From Cucumis sativus (lineage: Eukaryota; Streptophyta; Magnoliopsida; Cucurbitales; Cucurbitaceae): a stretch of DNA of 64,000 nt. A model generated the notes under the pieces. That model worked only from the letters and a program-made list of their open reading frames with translations, was not told where the DNA came from and did no database searches. Position numbers and translations under genes: made by a program. Location of the stretch: positions 1,054,001 through 1,118,000 of the forward strand of contig NC_026659.2 in assembly GCF_000004075.3 (NCBI RefSeq), given 5' to 3'. Shown piece by piece: positions 39,301 to 51,114 of this stretch. Numbering within the stretch: the stretch's first letter is position 1; the number at the start of each line of letters is the position of its first letter.

Positions 39301-42300
39301 TTGTTTTTATGGTAATAATAGTTAAACTCGTTATGTGGATTTGCATGTAAATGGTCAGTTTGATCCCACTTAAGTTTTCTCTCTCATTTGTTTCTCAAAA
39401 TCTAGTAAACTAATATCTCATGCTAACTTCTCTGCAGAAATGATGATTGGTGCTTTGAGGGGAAGAGTAACGTCTCCTTTCCATCATACTATATTGACGA
39501 GAATGTAATTTGTCTTTCTTTTCACTTCAAGCTCTTTTTGGTCAATTTTCATTACAAATTGGTTCATATCTCTAATAATGACCGATAATCACAAGACAAG
39601 ACAATAGCTTTTGAATAGTTTTAAAATTTCAAGGGAATCATGAATTAGATTAGGTGCATTTTATTAGGCATTTTATAAAGTTCGCAGACTTAGACACAAA
39701 ATTGGAAGTTTAGGAACTTATTGGACAACTTTTAAACTTCAGGGCCTAAATAGATACAATCTTATAAGTTTAGAAACTAAATTTATAATTTAACAATATA
39801 ATAAATAACTCAATAAAAATTATCCTACTTAGTTTTCCCATATTATTTACTTTATCTACCACTCAAATTTGCGAGATGTGAAATAAGAATGATTTTTATT
39901 AGTTAAATGAAGATTTAGTTCAAAGTAATCTTATCTGTTACAACTCAAGTAATTCTTAGATTAATATTTTCTTTGAAACGGAGACAAACTACTTTATTAA
40001 TGACAACTCAAAAACTACTTTATTAATAACAACTCAAAGTACAAGAGAGTTATACAATGAGCGTAATAAAGAAGCGTAGAGAGCAATAAGTGAGGGAGGA
40101 TTAAAAGGTGCACCTAGGCATTCCTAGATTAATATTTATGATAAGTAATGTTCTTGTACTCACTTTTAAATTTGAGGTATGTGTCTTAAAAGTTTTCAAA
40201 TATGTTAGAAGTAAAGTACGAAGGTATTATTTCCCTAGAAAATGTTTACCCACTATCACCGTTTTACATCTAGTTTAAATGTGTTTAAAGTTCGTTACAT
40301 TATTACTAATGTACTGCTTCATTTTGTAGGCAGTTATCTGCTTGGATGGTGACGGCTGTAAGATTAGAAATGGATCTGGATTTACTGAAGGAGAATCTGA
40401 TCTTGATACCTCGATTGCTTGTGACTCTTGTGATACATGGTAAAGTTCGAGCATTTGGCCCCTTTTTCTCGCATTTGTAGAATGCATTACATCATGCATG
40501 GATGCTGATGTATATATAGGCACGTACTTATGCACTTACATACATGTGTAGCCATACATATATAAGCATGTACGTACATGTATAATATATGTAGAGATTA
40601 CCTTAGGTCAGTGCTTCCTAACAACAAGGTACAAAATGAAATTCTTATAGCTTTCTTAAAGAAGATGGACAAATAAAGCCAAAAATTTATGGTGTAGTTT
40701 GGAACTGAGGAACCTATAAGACCATGTAAATACAATCTCAAATCAAAAGATAACTTGTGTGCTAAGGTTAATTTTCTGGGAGATATTCTCAAAACTAGAT
40801 GTTTGGAGGCTTAATACTGGCAACAGTCCTCTCTCAAAACCTCTTCCTCGTGTTATGCTGTCTTCCATAACAAGCATCTCTTTCTTAACCAAGCTTGTTA
40901 ACTCCTCAAATGCCTAAAGAAGATCAAACTTTTTATGGAAGCTTAGTCATCAAGGCATCAATACACTTGAGGTAGTCCAAATGAGAGAGTTGAACTGCTC
41001 TTTATCACCTCAAAGGTGTCCCAGGTAGAATTAGATGAAGTTCAAGACCACCTCTTTGTTAAATGCAACTTTTCTCACCAGTTTTGGTGCTTCATCCTTA
41101 AGGCTTTCTACTGGACAATGGCTCTCAAGTTCAGTTGTAGTCCTTACGGGAGACCTGTTTAACCGCCACCCATCGAAGAATATGGCTCTGGATTCTTTTA
41201 GGGAGTCTTTTGTTTGATCTGACTAGAGAAAGGAAAGGAAATAAGTGCATCTCCAATCACTCCTATACAACTCTTGATAGACTTGTGGACTTAAATCATG
41301 ACACCGGCTGACTTATTCTTGGCATTAATGTTTTCCCCCTTGACTAATTATAGTCTTGAAAGTTCACTGAAAATCTCTTTGTGAGGACATCAGTTACAGA
41401 GTTTCTCTTTTTGTAGTATTTCACATCAACAAACCCCCATGAATTGGCCTTGTGATCAATAAAAATCATGTAAACTAAAAGGAGCCTCGAGGGAATGGAA
41501 TAGATTCTAGTCACGGTGGTCACCTAACTAGATTCTATATCCTATGAATCAGACTTGTTATTTATTTATCTATTTTTCATGTTTGTATATTATTGATTAT
41601 TTAATTGGCTCTTGTTTTCTCTGGGTTTGCTTCCCCTTCCCGTACTTTTAAGTTGGTGCAACCCAATATAAAATCTTTTAATAGGTTCATTTTTTCTGTA
41701 CGTTTCTATTTGTACTGGATAGGAAATTATTATGTAGCTTGATTTACTGATATGTTCTGTTTGACTGAGTCTAAAATTGAATGGTATTGATTTTTATCCC
41801 TTAAGTTTTTGTTTTAATTGTATGGAGACAGGTATCATGCGTTCTGTGTTGATTTTGATCCCGATGATACATCTGAAAGTACATGGTTATGCCCAAGGTT
41901 AGTCAGAAAATTTGTTTTTTTTAAAAGAAAATGAGAATTTTCATTAAGTTAATAAAAAGAGAGTCTCAAAAATACAAAGAGACAAAACAACCTCAGGTTA
42001 GTCAGAGAAACCGTTATTTCATTGTTTTCCTAGATGTTGCAGTTTCCAGTACCGAATGCATAGTAATGAATATACTTCTTTTCAGTATAATTCAAACTGG
42101 TTTTCATGTTAAAAGCCAGAAATAGTGATAATGTCATAACAATGCTGGTTAAACTGGAAAAGCTGTTCTCAAGTTGTTGATAGGTTTGAATCCTCTGGCT
42201 TCTGAAGTTTTACTATGCAGCAAACAATTCTTTCAGCCTTGTTTTTTAAATATTTGATGTGATTGAAGAAAAGTTCCAGTATAGAATTTATTTAGGTTCA

Positions 42301-45300
42301 AGAAAAGTTGGATGATTGTTGAATAGTCCTCTAAAATGTACCAACTTAGAGTAGTTCTTACAAGTTCAAATTAGAATGCAGATTTACCTTTTTCTAAGTC
42401 CTGGATTTGCCCCTTTGTTTATCTTTTTATAACATTTAATTTATGGTTCTGCTGCAGATGTGGGGTTAATGATCAAGAAAGTTCTATCAATGATTCTGTT
42501 CCAAAGTTTAATGGTGACTTTGATCCAATGAATGCTTCAGTTGCACAAAGTTTTTTGAGCAAGGTGTCTGTATCCGTTGCTGATACTGGAGAGACAGCAT
42601 TGGTTGTCTCGCTGATTGGAGGAAATCATGTTAAGGAAGAACAAGTTGATTACACTCCATCAAGTGATGAAATTGAAAATAATAAAAAAATTGAAGATTT
42701 TATGTTGGCTTCAGAAGCTGGTAGGCCAAATGTATCTGTATCACCATTGGAGAATACTTCCTTTCTGCCAACCTCATCAACGGAGAATACTTCTGTGCCA
42801 GCACTTGGGGACAAGGAATTGGAACTTTCTTTGTCACATGATTCTTCCATCAGTTTGCCTCATGATTCCCTTAAGCATGTTGGGTTGAAAACAAGGTGTG
42901 CTGATGAAATCAAGACTGAATCAGGTAGCCTTGAAAGCAGCAGAAGTCTTACAAATGTATCCCATCCTATAAACAAAGTGTCTAAAGATGAATTCGGCAT
43001 GGGTCTTCATCTTGGTTTACCTGTGGGCACATTCTTGTCTGGTATTTTTCCATCTAAAGATTGATATCAACAGGAAATTATTTCTATGTTTAGGCTCAGC
43101 TGATTGCTGTTATTTTTATTGCTATGTTAGTTGATTACTCAAATGATGAAAGTGGTGATCAAAGTGTTGATGTTAAGCCACAGTTGTTTCCTTCAGAAGA
43201 ACACTTGTTACAAGGTGCGGAAGTATTTCCTCTATTGCTTTTGCGAAGCTTTTCAAGTTCAGAGAAAGGCTAAATTCAACCCCCCCCCCCCCCCCACCAC
43301 ACCATGCAGTTGTTGGAAATTAGAAAGGAGTTCATATGCATTTCTATACTCACTTCTTCTTTTTTCAGCTGATGATGTTGTGGCCGCCTCACAAACCACC
43401 CAGGAAGCCTCTGTAATCATTGGCATAAAGAGGAAACACCCAGATTGCAGGTTAATTCTTATCAACTATCCAACACAGAATTATAAAACAGTTTCTAGCA
43501 ATTGGTTCTCATAGCAGTGTGCTATCAGCTTGTTTCATTGTTATTGTCTAATAAGAGTTATGTTTATTCTTCTTGTCCTGCCTATCGGTATAAATTCTGC
43601 TTTGTTTTCTTTCCTGTCTTTATGATAAATTTCTCCTTGGCCGTAGTGCTGGTATAGTTTCAGACTCCTGCACTTTTTGCTGGTAATCTTATTCAGAAAA
43701 TCTTTTCTAGGCATATGTAGAGCTATAAGTGCACAGTGTACCTATAAAAACTATGCATCACAAGAGGACTGATGCCACCCTTAAGGTTTTACGTTTACAT
43801 TTATCATTTGTTTGTTGGAAGCTCCCTTTAGTAGTGACTCTGTTCTTCACTTTTCCCATGTTTTTTTGTTCTGTTCTGTTCTGTTTTTGTTTTTTTATTT
43901 TTCTGTTTGCATATCCTTTCATTTGCTCTATACTTTCTCATAAAAGACATACTCTTTTTGTACTTGTACAGTTGTATCTAAAAACTGTGGATAAAGAGGG
44001 ACAAATTTTGAAGGAAACTAGAATTTTATTGAATGAATTAAATAAAGAGGGAGGCTGCCATTTATATAGGCAAGTAGGATAACAAAGCTGGCCAAGACTA
44101 ACTAACTAACTACACGACTAATCTGCTGGCAACTTTAACAAATGCACATAAGCAGCAAATAACAACCGGAACAGCTGCTGAACAAACCGAAAAAGGCCCC
44201 TGCATCAGTACATATATATTATACCCTAAAGAAAGCCTTGGGTCCCTTTCATTTTTGAGGCGTCTGCATTAATTTACATTCCCCTTCTTTGTGTGTCACT
44301 CCATTCCAACTCTATGCATTCTTCACTGTCATACCTTCTCATCGTTACTCCTTGTTAGTCAACACCCATAGGTCACAAGTCACTTATTCAACCTTTATAG
44401 TGAGACACCACACTCTCATGTTGTCATTGCACTTCTAGCATTTGCTGGTAGTCGCTTGCACTTCTAGGTGCACTCACAAGTTGCTACACCTTGCTGTGAC
44501 TTAATTGTATCAACAATGAGTAAATACCTTCTTGTGACATCATTAGTTGCTCGCTGTACCTTTACATTATTCATTTCTAGATCAAGGTAGCAAAATCAAG
44601 ATCCAAACCGAATTGATCGGTTCAAGCCCTTATTGGACATTGGTTTGATTCCTGTCTTTCTTTTTTTTATATAACTGTGAGTGTTCAGACCAGTTTACGC
44701 GCATCTCAACTAATCTTCCGAGACAACCCACTAGACCTTGTAACATTTAGGTGTCAAAAAAACTCGTAGAAAATTAATTCCTATGTAGGTAGCACCATTG
44801 ATTGAATGCATGATCTCTTAGTCATTAATTGAGACTTTGTTTCCTCCACTAGGTCAATCCATGATGATTTGTTTTTAATGAAATTAATTGGTTAGACTCG
44901 ATTGGGCTCAAAACTAAAGGAATTCAATTGACGATCACTCTAGGACAAATGAAGCTAAAACATTGTGAAGCCATATGCTTAATACTTTTAAAAAGGGTGA
45001 GGGAGAGAAGCACACTAAAAAGACAATCAAACACGAAGATAGGGACTAGGTTATTTGTAAGTACATTTTCTAGCTTCTAGAAGCAAGTGAAAAGGCAAGA
45101 ATTTTTTTAAAACATTGATGCTCATGGGAGTCAAAATGTTGATTACTTTGAGTTTCCTATATTCAATAATGGTTTGATAGTATCAGGTCATAGACTCAAC
45201 TCAGTAATTTTGTGCTGAGTAGATTAGCACTCTATTTTCATTCTCCAAGTTTGAACAAGGCTCCCATCCTCCAAATACAAAGATGTGAGAAGTTTACTGC

Positions 45301-48300
45301 TTTTACAGTCACTGGGTGCCCTATGGAACAATCTCGACATCAACTCACTAAATTTTTTACCTTTTATGCCAACTAGCTTCCTTCACACTGGGAGTTCAAT
45401 TTCACAGTTTATTCTTAACATCCCATCTTGGATGACGAAAAAACCCACCCTCCCAAACCAAAATTTTAAGTTTCTACAGCCTAGTGGGATCTTCAGTCTT
45501 AATAAGCATTTGATCTCCAGCGTATGCTTGTGTGTCTCCAGAAGCTCAATCATTGATGAATTGCGGTTCAACTGCAGTTTCTGACCAATGCTTATTTTGG
45601 GCGATTACATTGAAATCTGCTTGCATGTACATTCTTCTTTGACTCATTTCCTGACAATTCCATTAAGATTGAATTAAGATCTTATAATTGTTGTCATAAT
45701 GGTTCCTGAAATTCCTCAGTGATCAAATTCAGAAGACGGCTGATAATCAAGATGATAAGGCCAATTCTGATTCAAAACTTATAAAGGGCAAGGACCAATC
45801 AGTTCCTTCTGAAAACGAGTTGGAGCAAACTGATGAAGATGATACTACAAAGAGTTTGGCCATGCCATTAGTTCCCACAGAAGCCAGCTCAAAACGAATA
45901 TCAAAAAAGAAAGATGCCAGTGTTGATATAATGAGTATAGTTAAGGGCCGAAATCGAAGGCCTCCTCCCAAAAGCCAAGCAAGCTCAAATTCTAATGGTG
46001 AAGATCAGCAAGAGAATTTGACTGGTTTGAGAGTAAAAAAGATCATGAGAAGAGCCGGTGAGGATCAGGAATCATCCATGCTAGTTCAGAAACTGAGAAA
46101 TGAAATAAGAGAAGCTGTCCGCAACAAATGCTCTAAAGAGTTTGGGGAAAACCTTTTGGATTCTAAGCTTCTTGATGCCTTTAGAGCTGCAGTATCAGGC
46201 CCTAAAACTGAATCACAGAAAAGAATGGCAGCTTTGGCTGTTAAGGCAAAAAAATCATTATTGCAAAAGGGGAAAATACGTGAGAGTCTAACAAAGAAAA
46301 TATATGGGGCTACTAATGGAAGAAGAAAGCGTGCATGGGACAGAGACTGTGAAATTGAGTTCTGGAAGCATCGTTGCATAAGAGTGAGAAAACCTGAAAA
46401 GATTGCAACTTTGAAATCTGTCCTTGACCTCTTAAGAAATGGCTCACAGAGCCCAGATACAAAACAAGATTCTGAAGGTCAGCCCACAAATCCAATTCTT
46501 TCTCGATTATATGTAGCAGATACATCTGTCTTTCCACGGAATAATGATATCAAGCCTCTCTCGGCTCTCAAATCTTCCTCTTCTTTGGAGCAGAAGAAAG
46601 ATCCACTCACAGGAATTAGCAAGTTTTCATCCAAGGCTGGCATTCCTCTGGCAGGAAATGTGGGGAATAATTTTTTTGTATCTGCCTCAAAGAGTGCAGT
46701 GGGTTCTGGAAAAGGAAATCTTAGCACAAACTCAGAAGCATCAGTTGGTGTTAAACCTAAACTACAGAAATCAGTGCCTTCTACATCTAATAATGCAATT
46801 GATAAAAGAAAATGGGCACTGGAAGTTCTTGCTAGAAAAACTGGTGATGGCTGCAGTGTAGCAAGTAAAAAGGAGGAAGACATGGCTGTGCTTAAAGGAA
46901 ATTATCCTTTGCTTGTATGTAATATTTCAGTTTTTTGTGCGGAATTTTATATTATATTTTGTATGTCTGAATTTGGAACTTATTATCTTGTTTTGTTTCT
47001 GTCATAGGCTCAGCTTCCAGTAGACATGAGACCCAAATTGACTCCCAGTCATCATAACAAAATTCCCATATCAGTAAGGCAGGTATGCTGGTTTTAATGC
47101 TTTGACAATACAGCTTTCTTATTTCGAATCCTCTTCAACAATTTTCTTCGTTTTCAAGTTTAAAAATGAGCTTCACAAAGGGGGAGGGGGAAGCTCATCT
47201 TTTAAAAATGGAGATCTTTGTTCAAATCAAGGGGGGAGAGAATACTGACCATTGCTATGGATGCTACATCCTCTGTTTTAAAACCTTCCCATTGCTTTGT
47301 ATAGTTTATCCATTTAATACACATCTTCAGTTGTACATGTTTTAAAGTTAATTGAATGCCTCTAGCTAGTCAATTATTTTCATTTATTGTATTGAACGTT
47401 TGCACAGGCACAGCTTTATCGTCTGACAGAGCAATTTTTGAAGAAAACAAATTTGACAGACATGCGTAGAACTGCAGAGACAGAGCTGGCAATCGCTGAT
47501 GCCATTAACATAGAAAAGGAGGTTGTTGATAAGTCGAACACCAAAGTCGTATATCTTAATCTATGTTCCCAGGAGATAATGCATCGCACAGACACTGGCA
47601 GATCAAATACAGCAGCAGATTTGGATTCCTCATCCCAGGCAAATGAGCCAATTGCTAATTCCGAACTGCCAACTGATCCAGAAACAGATCCTGTAGTTGA
47701 AGAAGCACTTAGAAATGCTGGTCTTTTATCTGATTCGCCTGTGAATAGCCCGTCACACAGAACTGTTGTCGATGATGATGATGAGCTTATGGAAGAGTTG
47801 GAACCTGAAAACGTAATAGAAATGGATGACCATCCAGACTTGGATATCTATGGTGATTTTGAGTATGATCTAGAAGAAGAAAACTGCTTCACCACCAAAG
47901 CTGCTACGGTTATGAAACCACCAGATGAAAGTGAACCCAAATTGAAAGTTGTTCTATCCACTCTAAACACTGAAAGTTCAAGTCATGCATCAGATGCCGA
48001 AAAGCCTGAGAGGTTGGGGAGTGTTGAACTTCCAAAGGATGCTTCTTGTTTGTCAAAAAACGAAGATTTGGAGGTTGGAACTGCCCCTTCTGAGATCGAG
48101 AAGGAAGGGTCTGTTGCTGTTCCTCTGAATAATAACGAAGTTGAAGAACCTTCCTTAGCAGAATATGAAGAACTATATGGGCCAGACACAGATCAACAAA
48201 TAAAGGATCTTCCAGGGAAAGCATCAGCAGAAAAGCCTTGTGTGCCTACTTCGGAATCTAATTCTCAGCAGAAAGATTCTTGTAATGATGCAACTTCTAT

Positions 48301-48800
48301 GCCAATTCAAGGTGGAAAAGGGTCGGACCTAAAATGTGAGGAGGTAAAAGAAGCAAAGCCCCCTACTGGAGAGTGTTCGCCCCACAAGAAGGAGAAATAT
48401 AATAATGCCAATGACAATAAGCCATCTGATGGCAATAATTCTGTATCTAAGAAGGTAATATTTTTCTCTATCATTTTATCCTTTCACCCCAAAGCTCTCT
48501 CTAAACCATCTTCCCATTTTTGCATTGAACTAATCAAATTAGTCTACAAACACATGATAGTCTTTGAGAAATAACTCAATGTAGGTTGAAACATACATCA
48601 AGGAGCACGTCAGACTGCTGTGCAAGAGCGGGGTCATAACAGCCGAACAATACAGATGGGCAGTCCAGAAAACCACAGAGAAGGTTATGAAGTACCATTC
48701 CAAGGATAAGAATGCAAATTTTCTTATCAAGGAGGGGGAGAAGGTGAAGAAGCTTGCAGAACAGTATGTAGAGGCAGCACAGCGGAAGGGCATTGATTAA
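36322..48800 (+). CDS. RING-PHD protein of the At4g10930 type, PHRF1-like, 1273 aa
   Basis: Fourteen coding exons: 36322-36393, 36587-36669, 38802-38892, 39102-39151, 39438-39504, 40330-40439, 41832-41897, 42458-43041, 43131-43214, 43369-43450, 45720-46914, 47008-47082, 47408-48454 and 48585-48800, in total 3822 nt. A C3HC4 RING (C33, C36, C49, H51, C54, C57, C68, C71) is followed by a PHD finger (C125, C131, C152, C155, H160, C163, C178, C181; the first pair is spaced C-X5-C). The long middle is acidic and Ser-rich, then Lys/Arg-rich ('[18 protein letters not shown]'). The last 71 residues form a helical module ('[18 protein letters not shown]') like the C-terminal segment of human PHRF1, which carries an RNA polymerase II tail-binding (SRI-type) region. 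Proposed role: nuclear E3 ligase/chromatin reader tied to transcription. The RING-PHD order and family are sure; PHRF1 orthology is inference. Three long introns carry transposon relics. Confidence 0.9.
37549..37825 (+). mobile_element. TRIM-like LTR fossil in intron 2 of the RING-PHD gene
   Basis: A short element with decayed terminal repeats (about 37549-37632 and 37752-37822). The right copy reads aacctatcaacttagtcttt and the left a diverged version of it. A primer-binding site close to the Met-tRNA type (agtatcagagct, about 37636) follows the left repeat, and a purine tract (agtgggggag, 37741-37750) precedes the right one. There is no coding interior, as expected for terminal-repeat retrotransposons in miniature. 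The strong divergence of its two repeats indicates an old insertion. Confidence 0.5.
40980..41300 (+). mobile_element. LINE fragment (zf-RVT-like tail) in intron 6 of the RING-PHD gene
   Basis: One frame (about 41028-41110) reads '[18 protein letters not shown]', close to the 'DHLF..C.FS...W' signature of the zf-RVT region found after reverse transcriptase in plant LINEs. Flanking sequence is interrupted by stops and no complete reverse transcriptase is present. The fragment is short and old; its limits are approximate. Confidence 0.45.
43280..43295 (+). repeat. Poly-C run in intron 9 of the RING-PHD gene
   Basis: Sixteen consecutive C bases a short way upstream of exon 10. Lengths of such runs are unreliable in assemblies. 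Confidence 0.95.
43986..44212 (-). mobile_element. LTR-like fossil in intron 10 of the RING-PHD gene
   Basis: Read on the minus strand the stretch has a TATA box (cctatataaatgg), a C/T-rich leader-like part and a polyadenylation-type signal (caataaaat), in the order expected for a Ty1-copia-style LTR. Possible TG and CA ends are at 44212 and 43986. I see no target duplication and no internal region, so it is probably an old solo LTR or fragment. It lies antisense to the gene. Confidence 0.4.
44660..44863 (-). mobile_element. Second SINE copy (same family as 7266-7505), reverse orientation
   Basis: The reverse complement matches the SINE at 7278-7493 along its whole length: box A (tgacctagtgg, 44846-44856), a decayed box B (about 44800-44812), the shared body segments ggtgtcaa, acaaccca and ttacgcgca, and a T-rich run at its left end that corresponds to the A-rich tail. 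Several differences and no clear target duplication suggest it is older than the other copy. It lies in intron 10, antisense to the host gene. Confidence 0.75.
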
Positions 48801-50621
48801 TGTTGTTCAGGCTTTTAGACAACGACAGAGTCTATCACCCTTATCATTTGAACAGCTTCTTCTTCTTCAATCATGAACAATTTCTTCTTTTCCTTCTTAA
48901 GTCAGTCCATGTTTAGATCACTTTTCAATTAAATTGGAATGAGCCATTAAAATTAAACGATGATATGAACAATGATAAACTAACATATAGTCAATAACTG
49001 ATAGACATAGTGATCTATCACAAATAGACTCATTGGCTACCAAGTTAAGAATAATTTTCTTTAGTGATCTATCATTGTTCTATAACTGATGAACAATGAT
49101 AACATCACGCTGGATGAACGTACCTTGACAATTCAATATCAAAACCATAACCTACTTTAATATATAAAAAATAATAACAATGTAAAGTGATAAAAACACT
49201 ATCAACTTTGGCAGCTATCACACTATCAACTTTGTTAGTTATCATTGTCTTATCTTGTTACCTGTCTTTCTTTTTCCTTTCTCTTTCCCTTGATTCTAGA
49301 GCACTAGATAGACAGTGTTAGTCGACTATTTGTGAATAATAACCTAATCACCAACAATCTAGAAGTACATCGTTGTGACATGGAATTGGAGATTACAACA
49401 AAAGAACCCAAGGGAAAGAGTGACCATGATATTTATTCTCTATTGATAAACAATTATAGTTTCTATCATGTGCTTTCAATTTGATTGGCTATGAGTTCAA
49501 TCATACGTGAGTCATACATTAATCATACAGTAATTATTTGACAATCGGTTAATAAATATACAGAAGCATGAATGGTGGGGTTTTCCAAGTTCTAAATGCA
49601 AAATTCTCATTCTTATCTTCTTCAAAATATTTTCATTTACTCATAAAGTAATAATAGAAAAACAATCTATTAGCAATTGCATTGTCTGACAAGAATTAAC
49701 AATGCTACATAATACACAATTTAGTTAATTAAGGACTTTTTATTTCTTAATAACAATGCAAGCACATAAGTTTCACTCTCAACCTCGTGTGTTAATATCA
49801 TAATCATTATCAACAAAATGTTCCAACTGCCTAACATTATATCATAAAATATTGTTGTAGATATTATCAACACAAAAACTAGTTTGTGAAGTTCACACTA
49901 ACACCAAAACTACTAACTAATTGAAAAAAAATTACACTGCTATGCTAATATAATCAGATGACTATTAGAAATAATTAACAAGACTAAAAGTAATTAAATG
50001 ATAATTATAATATAGTAGAAAAATCTTTAACAATTGACAAAAAAGATGAAAGGTAATCGATGGCAAATCAATTTTTCTTTTAATAATTGACAAAAGATAG
50101 AGGATGATGGGATGATTATCATAAACTTCCTATAATTATAAAAGAAAGTCTAAGGTTATTTAGATAATAATCAATATCCAATATTATATTAAATACATAA
50201 CAATTAAAATCAAATAACAATTAGACAACAATCATTTGGCTTGACTCCTTAATTTGTCATTCCTTCCGGACTTCAAAGAATATTGATGACATTTTCAACT
50301 TCCCTTTTTCTTTTTTTTCTTTTTTTTCTTTCTTAAAACTTTATTTGTTTTCATCCTATTTTTTCCACGTCAGCAAAAGAAGAAAAAATTATGAACGAAT
50401 CATTTCTTCCCCCGAAATAAACGCTCTTCTTCAAATGGCTGAAGGTAGTTTCCGCTACCTCTGGAGTTGATAGCAATGGATCAGCCACAAACATACAAAC
50501 CCAAAAATCCATGGCCTTTTCATTTACTATTTCCTTTTTTTCAACTTACCCATTACTGAATTTCCCCTTTTCTTTCCTTTTCTCTTCCTCTTCCTCTTCC
50601 TCCCATTGTTTGTAGTTGAAG
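48801..50621. other. Spacer and leader of the SUN-domain gene
   Basis: 48801-48950 is probably 3' UTR. The stretch 48960-49110 repeats 'tgatagac/gatctatca' motifs (weak relative of the repeat at 21600). The remainder is AT-rich with no gene. The SUN-gene leader probably starts near 50400 and has a pyrimidine-rich tcttcctcttcc tract at 50582-50605. Confidence 0.5.
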
Positions 50622-51083
50622 ATGCAGAATTCTCGAGATGAGTTGTTGTGCATCAGATATAGAAGCAAGAAGAAGAGCAAAAACAATGGCAAGAAAGATC
50701 CCAACAACCATAACCAAAACAACTGCATTAACAAGAGAACCAGTTTCTATGACTTCTTCTGGTCTTTCCTCTTTTCCCTCTCTTGTCTTGTCTGCTTATT
50801 ATACTCCGAGCTCGTCCTTGGCTATGGCGATGCTGGTATAATCCTCCAACCCCATTTCCCCATTTTTTATTTTTTTTTCGTCATTTTAATGTATTTTGTC
50901 TCCTGGGTTTTTCTTTTGGGTTCTTTTTGTTTTGCTTCTTATCATTTATAGCCAATTTCGGGTCATCTTAACTCCACCTTTCTTCATTTGGTTTGTGTTT
51001 TGATTCCTATTTCGTGTTACAATTTTGTTGAATAGGATAGAGGATACTTTTTATTTGTTACCGTTTGATTCTTTATATCGCTC

Positions 51084-51114
<31 letters not shown>

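Noticed and set aside
45285-45584. 99-codon frame (and a minus-strand 62-codon frame) in intron 10
   Set aside because: No recognisable protein, and flanking exons splice in frame around it.
46086-46883. Minus-strand frames of 74-134 codons over exon 11 of the RING-PHD gene
   Set aside because: Mirror frames of a long real exon; no independent signals.
50638-50841. Alternative frame at the SUN gene start
   Set aside because: The overlapping frame from 50622 has the membrane segment expected of mid-SUN proteins and splices in phase with exon 2.
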